Shown one piece after another: positions 8,301 through 13,606 of a stretch of 13,606 nucleotides of DNA. Numbering within the stretch: position 1 is the first letter of the stretch; each line of letters starts with the position of its first letter. This DNA is from CAZEMR01 sp964513465 (GTDB taxonomy: Bacteria; Bacteroidota; Ignavibacteria; Kapaibacteriales; UBA2268), in contig CAZEMR010000079.1 of the NCBI GenBank assembly GCA_964513465.1, positions 1-13,606 on the forward strand, written 5' to 3'. The notes under the pieces are model-generated. The model saw only the letters and a program-made list of their open reading frames with translations. It did no database searches and was not told the DNA's origin. The translations under genes were made by a program, and so were the position numbers.

Positions 8301-8947
8301 TAGCGCTAAAACATGATAGATCTAAGTCACTTTTTAATGAAAAATTGGATGTAGAATACAAGCCAGTTTTAGACGGTAAAAATATAAATAAATATTTAAC
8401 TAAATGGACGGGACTATATTTAAAATATGATGTTAATAATATTCATTCCTGCAAAAGGAAAGATATTTTCGAAGCAAGAGAGAAAATTCTTTTTAGAAGA
8501 GTTGGTGCCTCAATAATAGCTACTTATGATGACGATCAATTCTTTGCATTGAATACTTTGATTGTCCTAACTATGAAAAGTAAAGGTATTTCATTAAAAT
8601 ATGTATTAGGTTTAATCAATTCCAAATTATTAAATTATTATTATTTTACATATCTAAAATCAACAAAAAAAATATTTTCAGAGATTCAAGCTCGACAAAT
8701 GGGGCAACTCCCCATCCCCAAAATCGACTTCGGCGACGCGGACGACAAGTCGCGTCACGACCGGATGGTGGCGCTGGTCGAATCCATGCTCGGGCTAAAC
8801 CGGCGGCTGCACTCGTCCGGCCTCAGCACCCAGGAAAAGCGGATAATCGAGCGCCAGATCGCCGCCACCGACCGCGAGATCGACGCCCTGGTCTATGACC
8901 TCTACTCGCTCACCCCCGACGAAATCCGCATAGTAGAGGGGAATTGA
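5375..8947 (+). CDS. Type IIG (Eco57I-like) restriction-modification enzyme with inserted Y1 HUH transposase domain
   Basis: Single-chain restriction endonuclease and N6-adenine methyltransferase, about 1,190 residues from ATG 5375. A GTG at 5339 in the same frame would add 12 residues, but homologues typically begin near MQPPEELFELIRRFE; neither start has a strong RBS. Domains, numbered from M5375: residues 1-150 resemble HsdR_N-type nucleases with the PD-(D/E)xK pattern PDYSF (D76) and FFLEAK (E90, K92); a helical connector follows to about 330; methyltransferase motif I is DPACGSGSF at 399-407, followed by NIYGVDIDSQAVEV; the catalytic motif IV is NPPY at 802-805. Normally FPEVF is soon followed by GGFDAVIGNPPY. 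Here about 240 residues intervene: a Y1 transposase domain and a 17-residue repeat tract. A TaqI-like specificity region follows, then a C-terminal helical tail with the usual DALVYDLYSLTPDEIRIVEG ending. All nuclease and methylase motifs are intact, so it may be active. The specificity region has very different base composition. It is followed one base later by a NYN gene. Confidence 0.88.
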   Translation: MQPPEELFELIRRFEDNEQRYKSNQYNEAQLRQEFINPLFALMGWDIYNSKGYAEQYKDVVHEDSVKVGGMTKAPDYSFRIGSQRKFFLEAKRPSVDIKGDIHPAYQLRRYAWSAKLPLSILSDFEEMAVYDCRKKPVKTDKASTARIKYYNYKEYPDKWDEIVGIFGPEAIKKGSFDRFAESTGKKRGTAEVDDAFLAEMERWRELLARNIALRNRSLSTRALNEAVQKTIDRIVFLRICEDRGIEEYGQLRKLLNVSDVYSHMRQIFLRADDVYNSGLFHFTEERDRAEPDEWTLDLEIDDITLKDIVRCLYYPDSPYEFSVLPADILGQVYERFLGKVIRLTPGHQAKIDEKPEVRKAGGVYYTPTYIVDYIVRNTVGKLLEGKTPDEASRLRIVDPACGSGSFLLGAYQRLLDWHLEQYSAKPEKYMKGAEPKIYDAADKDYRLTTAEKKRILLNNIYGVDIDSQAVEVTKLSLLLKVLEDETRESLGLTRQFRINFKMRALPDLSANIKCGNSLIGPDFYSGKDLQLFGEEELYRINVFDWAEEFPEVFGRKELQAFHITWATRNSRISERMILTNAQKGEPVYLDEKMIKIVIGAIEEKVREEGLRILAVNVLPDHVHLILVCEEKETEEIVRKLKGYASYRIGRELKLSVAGEGRTTRIWARGYSATGIRGEDHLRKAINYIRYNHIKHGYSTGNSAPQPADDSMGSAASHNSAPQPADDSMGSAASHSSAPQPADDSMGSAASHSSAPQLNTRNSGLQPAGYSIHHTIAPELLAPVHKAFQPIVSGGFDAVIGNPPYVQLSMYEYFNEDIKKYLLQKYNSSMGRMNTYGFFIVNSLNNILKEKGYISYIVPNTILTQEYYQKLRQELLNNNIKKICNYVNPVFKNAVVETVVLVIQKGTFKPNVCQIVNYDNKKEVIISSYKIDPKIYHETYKNAFNTNLTNDLINLKVKIEKNSIALNSTANINQAIALKHDRSKSLFNEKLDVEYKPVLDGKNINKYLTKWTGLYLKYDVNNIHSCKRKDIFEAREKILFRRVGASIIATYDDDQFFALNTLIVLTMKSKGISLKYVLGLINSKLLNYYYFTYLKSTKKIFSEIQARQMGQLPIPKIDFGDADDKSRHDRMVALVESMLGLNRRLHSSGLSTQEKRIIERQIAATDREIDALVYDLYSLTPDEIRIVEGN
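7037..7480 (+). mobile_element. In-frame Y1 HUH transposase (IS200/RAYT-like) domain inside the restriction enzyme
   Basis: Residues about 555-702 of the restriction enzyme (numbered from M5375) are a complete Y1 transposase-like domain. It opens with strand AFHITWATRNSRISERM and carries the metal-binding HUH pair in LPDHVHLILV (H622, H624). It continues with the RAYT-type WARGYSATGI segment and ends with the helix INYIRYNHIKHG, whose first tyrosine (Y688) is the candidate nucleophile. HUH enzymes of this family nick and rejoin single-stranded DNA at hairpins; RAYTs act on REP palindromes. Here there is no stop codon, so it is translated as part of the methyltransferase chain, in the loop before NPPY. 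A line of 60 bases at 7081-7140 is 42% G+C against 68% at 6541-6600 in the methylase, consistent with separate origin. A GTG at 7031, ten bases after AGAGGA, could be a relic start of the original free-standing gene. All core residues are present; activity is unknown. Domain borders are approximate. Confidence 0.85.
7481..7646 (+). repeat. 51-bp tandem repeat, three full copies plus a partial fourth, in frame
   Basis: Full units start at 7481, 7532 and 7583, and a truncated one of 13 matching bases starts at 7634. They encode the 17-residue unit SAPQPADDSMGSAASHN/S. The three units are identical except for one base near the end (AAC in unit 1, AGC in units 2 and 3), so third codon positions are conserved too, pointing to recent duplication of DNA rather than selection on protein. 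The period is a multiple of three, so copy-number change keeps the enzyme in frame. Each unit begins with AGCGCACCTCAGCCCGCT, an imperfect version of the hairpin at 7661-7678. Confidence 0.95.
7661..7678. repeat. REP-like perfect hairpin after the transposase domain
   Basis: AGCGGGC, loop TTCA, GCCCGCT: a perfect 7-bp GC-rich stem with a 4-base loop, 180 bases after the Y1 domain. Degenerate copies, with two mismatched stem positions, begin each 51-bp unit at 7481, 7532 and 7583. Small GC-rich palindromes next to a RAYT are the classic REP/RAYT arrangement, so this could be the transposase's recognition hairpin, here captured inside coding sequence. That link is inference. Confidence 0.6.
7795..8700 (+). 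other. AT-rich target-recognition segment of the type IIG enzyme (mosaic block)
   Basis: Immediately after the NPPY motif the base composition drops sharply, and it returns to GC-rich at about 8700 (QARQMGQLPIP). Counting single lines of the sequence, 8221-8280 is 25% G+C, while 8761-8820 is 68%. The block encodes the end of the methylase core and the TaqI-like specificity domain, with many Asn, Lys and Ile codons ending in A or T. The abrupt edges fit replacement of the target-recognition domain by recombination with a distant allele, a known way for such enzymes to change specificity. Confidence 0.75.
8936..8942 (+). promoter_or_regulatory. Ribosome binding site of the NYN gene inside the restriction gene end
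   Basis: GAGGGGA lies about 7 bases before ATG 8949 and overlaps the last codons of the type IIG gene. It supports that start and suggests translational coupling. Confidence 0.7.
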
Positions 8948-8948
8948 T

Positions 8949-9563
8949 ATGGGGAACCGAGTAATATTTTACATTGATGGATTCAATTTTTATTTCGGTC
9001 TCAGAGAAAAATTCGGCAGAAAATACTTGTGGATTAATCTTGAAGAATTCGCCGGGCATTATGTTAAAGGCGGAGATCAATTGGCCGGAGTAAAATATTT
9101 TACGGCAAGAGTTACTCAGCCGCCGGATAAACATCTGCGACAAAGTCAATTTATTGACGCTCTGAAATATTTCACGAATGTAAAAATATTTTACGGAGTG
9201 TATTACAGTAATATGGCAAAATGCAAAAACTGCGGTTGGAAATCAATAGCATCAAAGGAAAAGAAAACTGATGTTAATATCGCTACCGAGATGCTGATGG
9301 ACGCATTTACCGATGAATTCGACAAGGCAATACTAATCAGTGGCGACAGCGATCTGGTGCCGCCGGTAATCAAAATAAAGAAACATTTTCCGAAAAAGAA
9401 AATAATTATTCTTTCTCCGCCGGCAAGAAATAGCAAAGAGCTAAAACAAAGCGCAGACGCAAACATATCGGTATTCGAAAAATCACTGAAAAAATCACAA
9501 TTTAATGACAGATTGGTGGCGCCTAACGGAGCAGTATTGAACAGGCCTCAAAAGTGGCTATAA
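8949..9563 (+). CDS. NYN-domain (LabA/DUF88-type) putative ribonuclease
   Basis: A 204-residue protein of the NYN superfamily, PIN-like metal-dependent nucleases usually acting on RNA. The acidic active-site pattern is present: D10 in FYIDGFNFYF (with N13), D108 in EKKTDVN, and D133/D135 in LISGDSDLVP. These are the positions where NYN proteins bind the catalytic metal. A C92-x2-C95 pair (KCKNCGW) just before EKKTD could be half of a small zinc site; a similar pair occurs in some LabA-like relatives. The gene starts one base after the stop of the restriction enzyme with its own Shine-Dalgarno sequence, so the two are almost surely one operon. This placement suggests a defence role, perhaps RNA cleavage or control of the restriction system, but that is inference. 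No membrane segment or signal peptide is visible. Two GC-rich hairpins follow the stop. Confidence 0.85.
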   Translation: MGNRVIFYIDGFNFYFGLREKFGRKYLWINLEEFAGHYVKGGDQLAGVKYFTARVTQPPDKHLRQSQFIDALKYFTNVKIFYGVYYSNMAKCKNCGWKSIASKEKKTDVNIATEMLMDAFTDEFDKAILISGDSDLVPPVIKIKKHFPKKKIIILSPPARNSKELKQSADANISVFEKSLKKSQFNDRLVAPNGAVLNRPQKWL

Positions 9564-9570
9564 AAAAGAA

Positions 9571-9613
9571 TCCCCCGGAAGTTCGGGGGACGAGCCGGGG
9601 AATCTCTCCCCGG
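9571..9613. terminator. Pair of GC-rich hairpins after the NYN gene (possible terminator or dispersed repeat)
   Basis: First hairpin: TCCCCCG (9571-9577), loop GAAGTT, CGGGGGA (9584-9590). Second: CCGGGGA (9595-9601), loop ATCTC, TCCCCGG (9607-9613). Both stems are perfect 7-mers. They lie 7 bases after the stop at 9563, as a terminator would, but no T tract follows, so classical Rho-independent termination is doubtful. They could instead be a short palindromic intergenic repeat. Confidence 0.45.
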
Positions 9614-9764
9614 GGATGTTACATTTATATCAAACGTAGAAAATATTTACATAAAATACAAGATAAAAAACGAGAATGAGGAAAAAATATTATAGTAATC
9701 GTAGTAAATTCCACAAATATATCGAGCCGAGCGCCTGCGACAGATTGAGTATAGAGGAGCCGAC

Positions 9765-9771
9765 GGAGGGG
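9765..9771 (+). promoter_or_regulatory. Strong ribosome binding site of the putAbiC-like gene
   Basis: GGAGGGG sits two bases before ATG 9774 (about 4 bases if the core is taken as GGAGG), the only good Shine-Dalgarno match in the 210-base spacer, and it fixes this start. Confidence 0.65.
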
Positions 9772-9773
9772 AG

Positions 9774-10490
9774 ATGAGGAAATTCAATAAAAATAATTGG
9801 CCTTTATGGGCAGCCGGCGGCATTGCCATAATCGGCTTTGTGATTTTGCTGTTTCCGCCATTCAACGACTGGAGCTTCAATCTGAACGAAGACCTGATGG
9901 TCAAATTCGGAACCTTTTATGGCGGGGTTTTTGGCACTTTGGTAGCGCTATTAACGCTGCTATTTTTTTATATCAATTTCCGGGAATCCCAGAAGCATTG
10001 GGAAACTCAGCGAAACAGCCAGATATTTTTCAGTATGCTCGAAGATTATCATAAGTTCATTGATGGGCTGCCGAATATAAATATTCCAGATAAAGGAATT
10101 GTGGTGGGAAAGGGACCATTTAAGTATATTGCTGAAATATTGCTAAGAGATAGCGGAAATAAGCAAAAATTGAAAAATTCAGCAGATTACTTTGAAAAGA
10201 TTTACAGCAATTATCTAAACAACTTTTTTTTAAGAATTGAATTAATTTCACAGAAGGCACTTGAATTTGATAGCTTTGAAAAGCATTCTTTTTTTGTGGA
10301 ATACTCTAAAGCAATTCTGGATAGCTACCAGAAGCTGATTATTGCGACCTATTACCTCTATGACAAAGATTTTAAATATAAGGATTTGATTGATAAATAC
10401 GGACTTATAGATTTCGACAAGGATTTCGAATCAAATTTCCAGAACGAAGAGGCAAAGAAAAAATTCCTCGAGCCATTAAACAGAGGCTGA
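9774..10490 (+). CDS. Membrane protein resembling putative phage abortive infection (putAbiC) family
   Basis: A 238-residue protein with two predicted N-terminal membrane helices (residues about 11-28, LWAAGGIAIIGFVILLF, and 49-68, YGGVFGTLVALLTLLFFYIN) separated by a short loop. A charged helical region (FRESQKHWETQRNSQIF) and a mainly helical soluble domain follow. The pattern of a Gly-rich second helix, then QR, then FFSMLEDYHKFI matches the layout of the family annotated as putative phage abortive infection proteins (related to lactococcal AbiC). In those proteins the soluble part is cytoplasmic and the mechanism is not established. I see no catalytic motif. It has its own RBS and lies 210 bases after the NYN gene, so it may be a separate transcription unit in the same direction. 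It is convergent with the RES operon, only 41 bases away. The family call rests on pattern recognition alone; a generic two-helix membrane protein is the alternative. Confidence 0.6.
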   Translation: MRKFNKNNWPLWAAGGIAIIGFVILLFPPFNDWSFNLNEDLMVKFGTFYGGVFGTLVALLTLLFFYINFRESQKHWETQRNSQIFFSMLEDYHKFIDGLPNINIPDKGIVVGKGPFKYIAEILLRDSGNKQKLKNSADYFEKIYSNYLNNFFLRIELISQKALEFDSFEKHSFFVEYSKAILDSYQKLIIATYYLYDKDFKYKDLIDKYGLIDFDKDFESNFQNEEAKKKFLEPLNRG

Positions 10491-10531
10491 TGCAACAGGG
10501 GAGGGGGTGGAGCGTTTTTCAGGTAATGAAA

Positions 10532-11548
10532 TTATTTGACTTCTATATATTCAGTATTGACATTGTTAATATAATATTGAACTGTTTTGGTAGGTATTAA
10601 TTTGTCGTCATTAAAAATCACCAAATTGTCACCTTCTGATAATGAGCTTTTATAAATAATCCCATGAAAACCGGAATGTTTAATTAGCTCACAAAGATAT
10701 TGACTTGCGAGGTATTCGAGATTAGCTATACGAGGTATGACAGGTTTGGACAATTCATTCCCCAGCAAAATTAAAAAAGGCATATTTCTGTACATCATTT
10801 CTAACTCAGCATCGCTTTCTAATTCAAAAGGGCTAATGGTAGTTTTGGGGTCTCTAAGATCAGCCAACTCTAAATTTTCATTGATTTCAAAAGTGGCAAC
10901 AGTAATATACTCTCCTTTGTTGCATCGCACTTCAGAAATTGCAGTTTGAACTGAATTCGCAAGATATAAGTATGGTATGCCTAAGGGATTAGCTCTTCCA
11001 TTTAATACTTTTTCCTTAGGCGGCTTACCCATTTCGGATATGCCGAACGGTTTTTTAGAATTACAGATTCGGGCCCGATATAATTCTCTTTCATCTTTGC
11101 GATAAAGCGTTCCAATGTGCTTACCGAAAGGTTCTATAGTTTTTAAATTAAATGCATTGCGAGGAAAGAATCGATTGTTATGTTTTAATTCCTCGCGAAA
11201 TAATTTCCAATTTTCTACATCTTTTTTCTCTTTTGCATGGACAGGTTTATATTGCCCGGTAATAATATTCTCATTATCTGATATGGATGCGAGAAGTTCC
11301 CTTTGTTTATCTTTATCAGAAAAATTAAATAATCCCCAATCATTCTGAATAAGCTCATTTAATGGATCACCGGAGGCAAGTTGTTCGTAGAGGCCGAGCA
11401 ATAGTTCAAATTGATCTGATAATTCATTAGTTTCGATTATTGAAACATTAGATTTTTTGCAAAAATCACAATTGCCTTCAGTATTACTGAAATTAATAAT
11501 TTGGTTCTTGAGAAAGGTGTCAGAAAAACAATTCGGACAACAATACAT
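10532..11548 (-). CDS. RES-domain protein (predicted NAD+ phosphorylase/NADase toxin) with N-terminal zinc ribbon
   Basis: A 338-residue protein, last gene of the minus-strand operon. I chose ATG 11548: it follows the upstream stop by one base and has AAGGA at proper spacing. A start 30 bases upstream (11578) would overlap the previous gene and add MLIFFLRKNN. Residues 1-35 hold two CxxC pairs (C4-x2-C7 and C27-x2-C30), a likely zinc ribbon. Residues about 40-135 are helical and resemble the HEPN/RES N-terminal region found in some RES proteins. The RES domain covers about 145-325: LYRAR (R158), GRANPLGIPYLYLA, then AISEVR (E206), and a late serine, probably S282 in YLASQYLCELIK, matching the Arg-Glu-Ser triad that names the family. 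Characterised RES toxins degrade NAD+. Their usual partner is an Xre/MbcA-like antitoxin next door; none is present here, the partners being sce7725 and sce7726 proteins. A role in NAD depletion during infection is inference. Confidence 0.82.
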   Translation of the reverse strand: MYCCPNCFSDTFLKNQIINFSNTEGNCDFCKKSNVSIIETNELSDQFELLLGLYEQLASGDPLNELIQNDWGLFNFSDKDKQRELLASISDNENIITGQYKPVHAKEKKDVENWKLFREELKHNNRFFPRNAFNLKTIEPFGKHIGTLYRKDERELYRARICNSKKPFGISEMGKPPKEKVLNGRANPLGIPYLYLANSVQTAISEVRCNKGEYITVATFEINENLELADLRDPKTTISPFELESDAELEMMYRNMPFLILLGNELSKPVIPRIANLEYLASQYLCELIKHSGFHGIIYKSSLSEGDNLVIFNDDKLIPTKTVQYYINNVNTEYIEVK

Positions 11549-11549
11549 A

Positions 11550-12500
11550 TTATTTTTCCTTAGAAAGAAAATCAGCAATCAGCTCAATATGGTGCTGCAT
11601 AGATAATTTTTTTACATATCCCAACCCAGGATAATGCTCTTTATTATATAAATCCAAAAAAAGATTACAAGCTTGCGAATGATAAATATTAGATTCGGGT
11701 TGGCGAATTGCAGAGACTAACTTATTCAATGCTTCTAAAAACTTTCCTCCAGGATTTGTCGGTGAGTCTGTCTGATCTGAGACGAAATGATAGATATACA
11801 TATCTTTATCTGAACTTATAAAGGTCAAATGTATTGCAACGGCGTAAGCAGGGCCACCGGTTTCCGAGTAGTCATCGCCAACAATTAAAAAATCACCAAA
11901 ACCATTCATGCCTTCAAGTTCATACGTTTCATGCAGATCTGAAAAATGCTCATGCAGGGGGTATAGAGAATTTTTCTTTTTGGGTTTAAACCCATCACGA
12001 ATAAGAATGCGATCTATGCCTTCCCTATTTAAATGTTTTTGATACAACTTGCCGGTATAGCCATCAATAAAAATATTAGAAGAAATATTAGAGAAATTTT
12101 CTATGCTTTCTGCTATTTTAAGGCCGTCTGAAAACCCATAATGAATTAAATCGAAATTCCAATTTTGGAAATTGCTTAGGAAATATTTCAACTCATGGAT
12201 GCTTGAATTAGCATTAATAATATAACCCAAAGAAACAGTATGAAAATCCTGTAGTTTATCATTTATTAATGCATCAATAATGCTCTGCGTGCTAACCGGT
12301 GTTTCGCCTACTTGAGGATTAATGATCAATGTTGATTTTACTTGTTTCTTTTCCATAACTTCTAAAGCTTTGACCAGAGCTTTGAAGTCTTGCTTGACAG
12401 GCTCAATAATCGGATGTGTATTTGAATCAGCTAAAAGGTGGGCGTTTTCACGTAAAAGAATTAACTCATATTGTTTGCCGCGTAAATAAGGATGATACAT
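11550..12500 (-). CDS. sce7725-family protein (T4 beta-protein-like)
   Basis: A 316-residue protein, second gene of the operon. Its opening MYHPYLRGKQYELILLRE and the later HPIIEPVK (29-36) and IINPQVGE (59-66) are typical of the sce7725 family, named after a Sorangium cellulosum protein. They also resemble the phage T4 beta-protein family, which has a barrel-like pattern of repeating strand-helix units. A second conserved block at about 200-242 (GFGDFLIVGDDYSETGGPAYAVAIHL, then YIYHFVSD) is very acidic and Gly-rich. No known catalytic motif can be assigned, and the molecular function of the family is not known to me. The start ATG 12500 follows the sce7726 stop by 7 bases with only a weak RBS (GAGTGAAG), so it probably depends on coupling. 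sce7725 and sce7726 proteins are known as genomic neighbours, which supports both calls. They probably work together, with the RES protein as a likely third partner. Confidence 0.82.
   Translation of the reverse strand: MYHPYLRGKQYELILLRENAHLLADSNTHPIIEPVKQDFKALVKALEVMEKKQVKSTLIINPQVGETPVSTQSIIDALINDKLQDFHTVSLGYIINANSSIHELKYFLSNFQNWNFDLIHYGFSDGLKIAESIENFSNISSNIFIDGYTGKLYQKHLNREGIDRILIRDGFKPKKKNSLYPLHEHFSDLHETYELEGMNGFGDFLIVGDDYSETGGPAYAVAIHLTFISSDKDMYIYHFVSDQTDSPTNPGGKFLEALNKLVSAIRQPESNIYHSQACNLFLDLYNKEHYPGLGYVKKLSMQHHIELIADFLSKEK
11557..11561 (-). promoter_or_regulatory. Ribosome binding site fixing the RES gene start
   Basis: On the minus strand AAGGA lies 8 bases before ATG 11548, within the last codons of the sce7725-family gene. 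It favours this start over the in-frame ATG at 11578 and implies coupled translation. Confidence 0.75.
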
Positions 12501-12507
12501 GCTTCAC

Positions 12508-13410
12508 TCAAGTATGTTGATGTAAAAAGAAAGACATTTGTCTGTTTAATAAATCATTGAGTTTATTGATTAAATGAGGTTTTTCCCCGACACTGACGGC
12601 ATACGCAAATGTAGAGTGGGGGGCATTTCTTAAATAATTGTTGAGTGCCTTTGAATTATTCCGTAATTTCAGAATGCTGATAAAATCAAATTGCAATTTT
12701 GTAATAGGTATCTGGTGAAATAATGTTTGGCATTCGTCAAAAATTCTTGTATTAGGAACATCTGGAATAAATCCGAAATTATCTTTAATGATTTTTAAAT
12801 ATTCTGGTTTCCTAAGTGATTTGAATAAAACCTCGTGCTTAATATTCTCGATGTTATTCTTTGCATTACGTATCTCAGTTAAAAAATGCTGATCAGAGTA
12901 CAGAATAATGCCAACTTTGTCTGGTAATTTACTATGCATTTCACCCAAATATGATTCAGGAACGACTACATAAATTAAATCGAAAGCTGTTTCATACGAA
13001 GAGATCTGATCATCTAATCTGTTCAATGTATCATATTCAGTTTTAATTTCATATACTGCAGAAGTCCCATTAAGTAAAACAATATCCGCTTTGCTTTTAC
13101 CAACCCTGAATTCAGTAATCATTTGAGTTGTTTCTAAGTCATGCTTTTTAATAAGGATGTTTTCAACAATAGAATTCTTATAAATATATTCATTCCTATA
13201 ATGTTTTTTCAATAAATTGAATATATATTCAAAGAATTTTCCTAAAGTTATATTTTGGTCAATATTTTTTAGAATATCAATATTCTGGAAAAGTTCGCTA
13301 AGATATGAAGAGTAATTATCTTTAATCAAATTGTTTAACACAATTGGAGAAAAAATTTTACTCAGAGAAGGAAGATGAGTTTTGCTGATATTGTTGTTCC
13401 CCTGCTGCAT
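12508..13410 (-). CDS. sce7726-family protein with PD-(D/E)xK nuclease-like core
   Basis: A 300-residue protein, first gene of the minus-strand operon. The centre has a recognisable PD-(D/E)xK core: E100 in ITEFRVG, D109 in KADIVLLN, E121 and K123 in VYEIKTE, followed by the helix motif DDQISSYETAF (Q135 and Y139). This is the D-ExK-QxxxY arrangement of RecB/HsdR-like nucleases, so the metal-binding residues are all present. The rest is helical with no named domain. The arrangement and the sce7725-type neighbour identify it as the sce7726 family. Its target, DNA or RNA, is unknown, and such folds can also bind without cutting. ATG 13410 is supported by AAGGA 6 bases upstream. The gene leads an operon with spacings of 7 bases and 1 base to the next two genes, so all three products are likely made together. 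Confidence 0.8.
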   Translation of the reverse strand: MQQGNNNISKTHLPSLSKIFSPIVLNNLIKDNYSSYLSELFQNIDILKNIDQNITLGKFFEYIFNLLKKHYRNEYIYKNSIVENILIKKHDLETTQMITEFRVGKSKADIVLLNGTSAVYEIKTEYDTLNRLDDQISSYETAFDLIYVVVPESYLGEMHSKLPDKVGIILYSDQHFLTEIRNAKNNIENIKHEVLFKSLRKPEYLKIIKDNFGFIPDVPNTRIFDECQTLFHQIPITKLQFDFISILKLRNNSKALNNYLRNAPHSTFAYAVSVGEKPHLINKLNDLLNRQMSFFLHQHT

Positions 13411-13416
13411 GTCGCG

Positions 13417-13421
13417 TCCTT
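13417..13421 (-). promoter_or_regulatory. Ribosome binding site of the sce7726-family gene
   Basis: On the minus strand AAGGA lies 6 bases before ATG 13410, supporting this start for the first gene of the operon. Confidence 0.7.
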
Positions 13422-13439
13422 GAATAATGGATACGAGTT

Positions 13440-13468
13440 TATTTATCGAATCATTATTCTGAAAACAA
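13440..13468 (-). promoter_or_regulatory. Possible promoter of the RES/sce7725/sce7726 operon
   Basis: On the minus strand TTGTTT (13468-13463) and TAAATA (13445-13440) are spaced by 17 bases, about 30 bases before the first start codon, in an AT-rich spacer. They look like -35 and -10 boxes, but in AT-rich DNA such matches arise by chance, and Bacteroidota often use other promoter motifs. No operator palindrome was seen. Confidence 0.3.
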
Positions 13469-13538
13469 TATAGCTACTTTTCTTAGATTATTCAAGATTT
13501 TTTTAAATAATTTTGTATATTAAATTTTTTTCTCATTT

Positions 13539-13606
13539 CTAACCCATCACAGCTTTAACCATATACCCGACGGCGATTTTTAGTATCTCGCGCACGTCTT
13601 CGTTTT
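13539..13606 (-). CDS. C-terminal end of an unidentified gene (partial at window edge)
   Basis: Read from the right edge on the minus strand, one frame is open and ends NEDVREILKIAVGYMVKAVMG at a TAG at 13541-13539. The short amphipathic helix-like end is plausible coding sequence, in the same direction as the operon that follows 128 bases further on, but about 20 residues are too few to name a family. The spacer 13411-13538 is AT-rich and holds the possible operon promoter. Confidence 0.45.
   Translation of the reverse strand, partial: NEDVREILKIAVGYMVKAVMG

Noticed and set aside
10491..10531. Bidirectional terminator between the convergent putAbiC-like and RES genes
   Set aside because: The 41-base spacer has a G-rich run and a short T run but no convincing inverted repeat.
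11549..11578. Upstream ATG for the RES gene
   Set aside because: It would overlap the sce7725-family gene and precede the strong AAGGA site; ATG 11548 is correctly spaced and starts at the zinc ribbon.

Overview
The window looks like a piece of a draft (probably metagenome-assembled) genome from the Bacteroidota/FCB side of the bacterial tree. The main reason is a very large exported protein at the left end that finishes in a type IX secretion (T9SS) sorting domain, a system confined to that group. A run of 100 Ns and a 55-bp overlap across it mark an assembly join. I cannot name the genus; uncultured FCB lineages such as Kapabacteria or Ignavibacteria would fit.

Layout. Positions 1-5208 (+) hold one giant secreted protein gene, open at the left edge and interrupted only by the N gap. 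Removing the gap and its duplicated flank restores one continuous frame. Positions 5375-8947 (+) hold a single-chain type IIG (Eco57I-like) restriction-modification enzyme. It has an N-terminal PD-(D/E)xK nuclease, an N6-adenine methyltransferase, and a C-terminal specificity region. The methyltransferase is split, just before its NPPY motif, by an in-frame Y1 HUH transposase domain (IS200/RAYT type), followed by three 51-bp tandem repeats and a REP-like hairpin. One base after it, at 8949-9563 (+), comes a NYN-domain (PIN-like) putative ribonuclease. Positions 9774-10490 (+) hold a two-helix membrane protein resembling the putative phage abortive infection (putAbiC) family.

Convergent to these, on the minus strand, is a tight three-gene operon read from right to left: a sce7726-family PD-(D/E)xK nuclease-like protein (13410-12508), a sce7725-family protein related to T4 beta protein (12500-11550), and a zinc-ribbon RES-domain protein, a predicted NAD+-degrading enzyme (11548-10532). 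The right edge carries the last codons of another minus-strand gene.

Taken together, 5.3-13.4 kb reads as a defence island: restriction, a putative RNase, an Abi-like membrane protein and a candidate NAD-depleting operon. The two most notable items are the HUH transposase domain built into the restriction enzyme with its own repeat tract, and the RES-sce7725-sce7726 operon, which I do not know as an experimentally characterised system. No tRNA, rRNA, CRISPR array or integrase was seen, and no gene-free stretch exceeds 300 bases.
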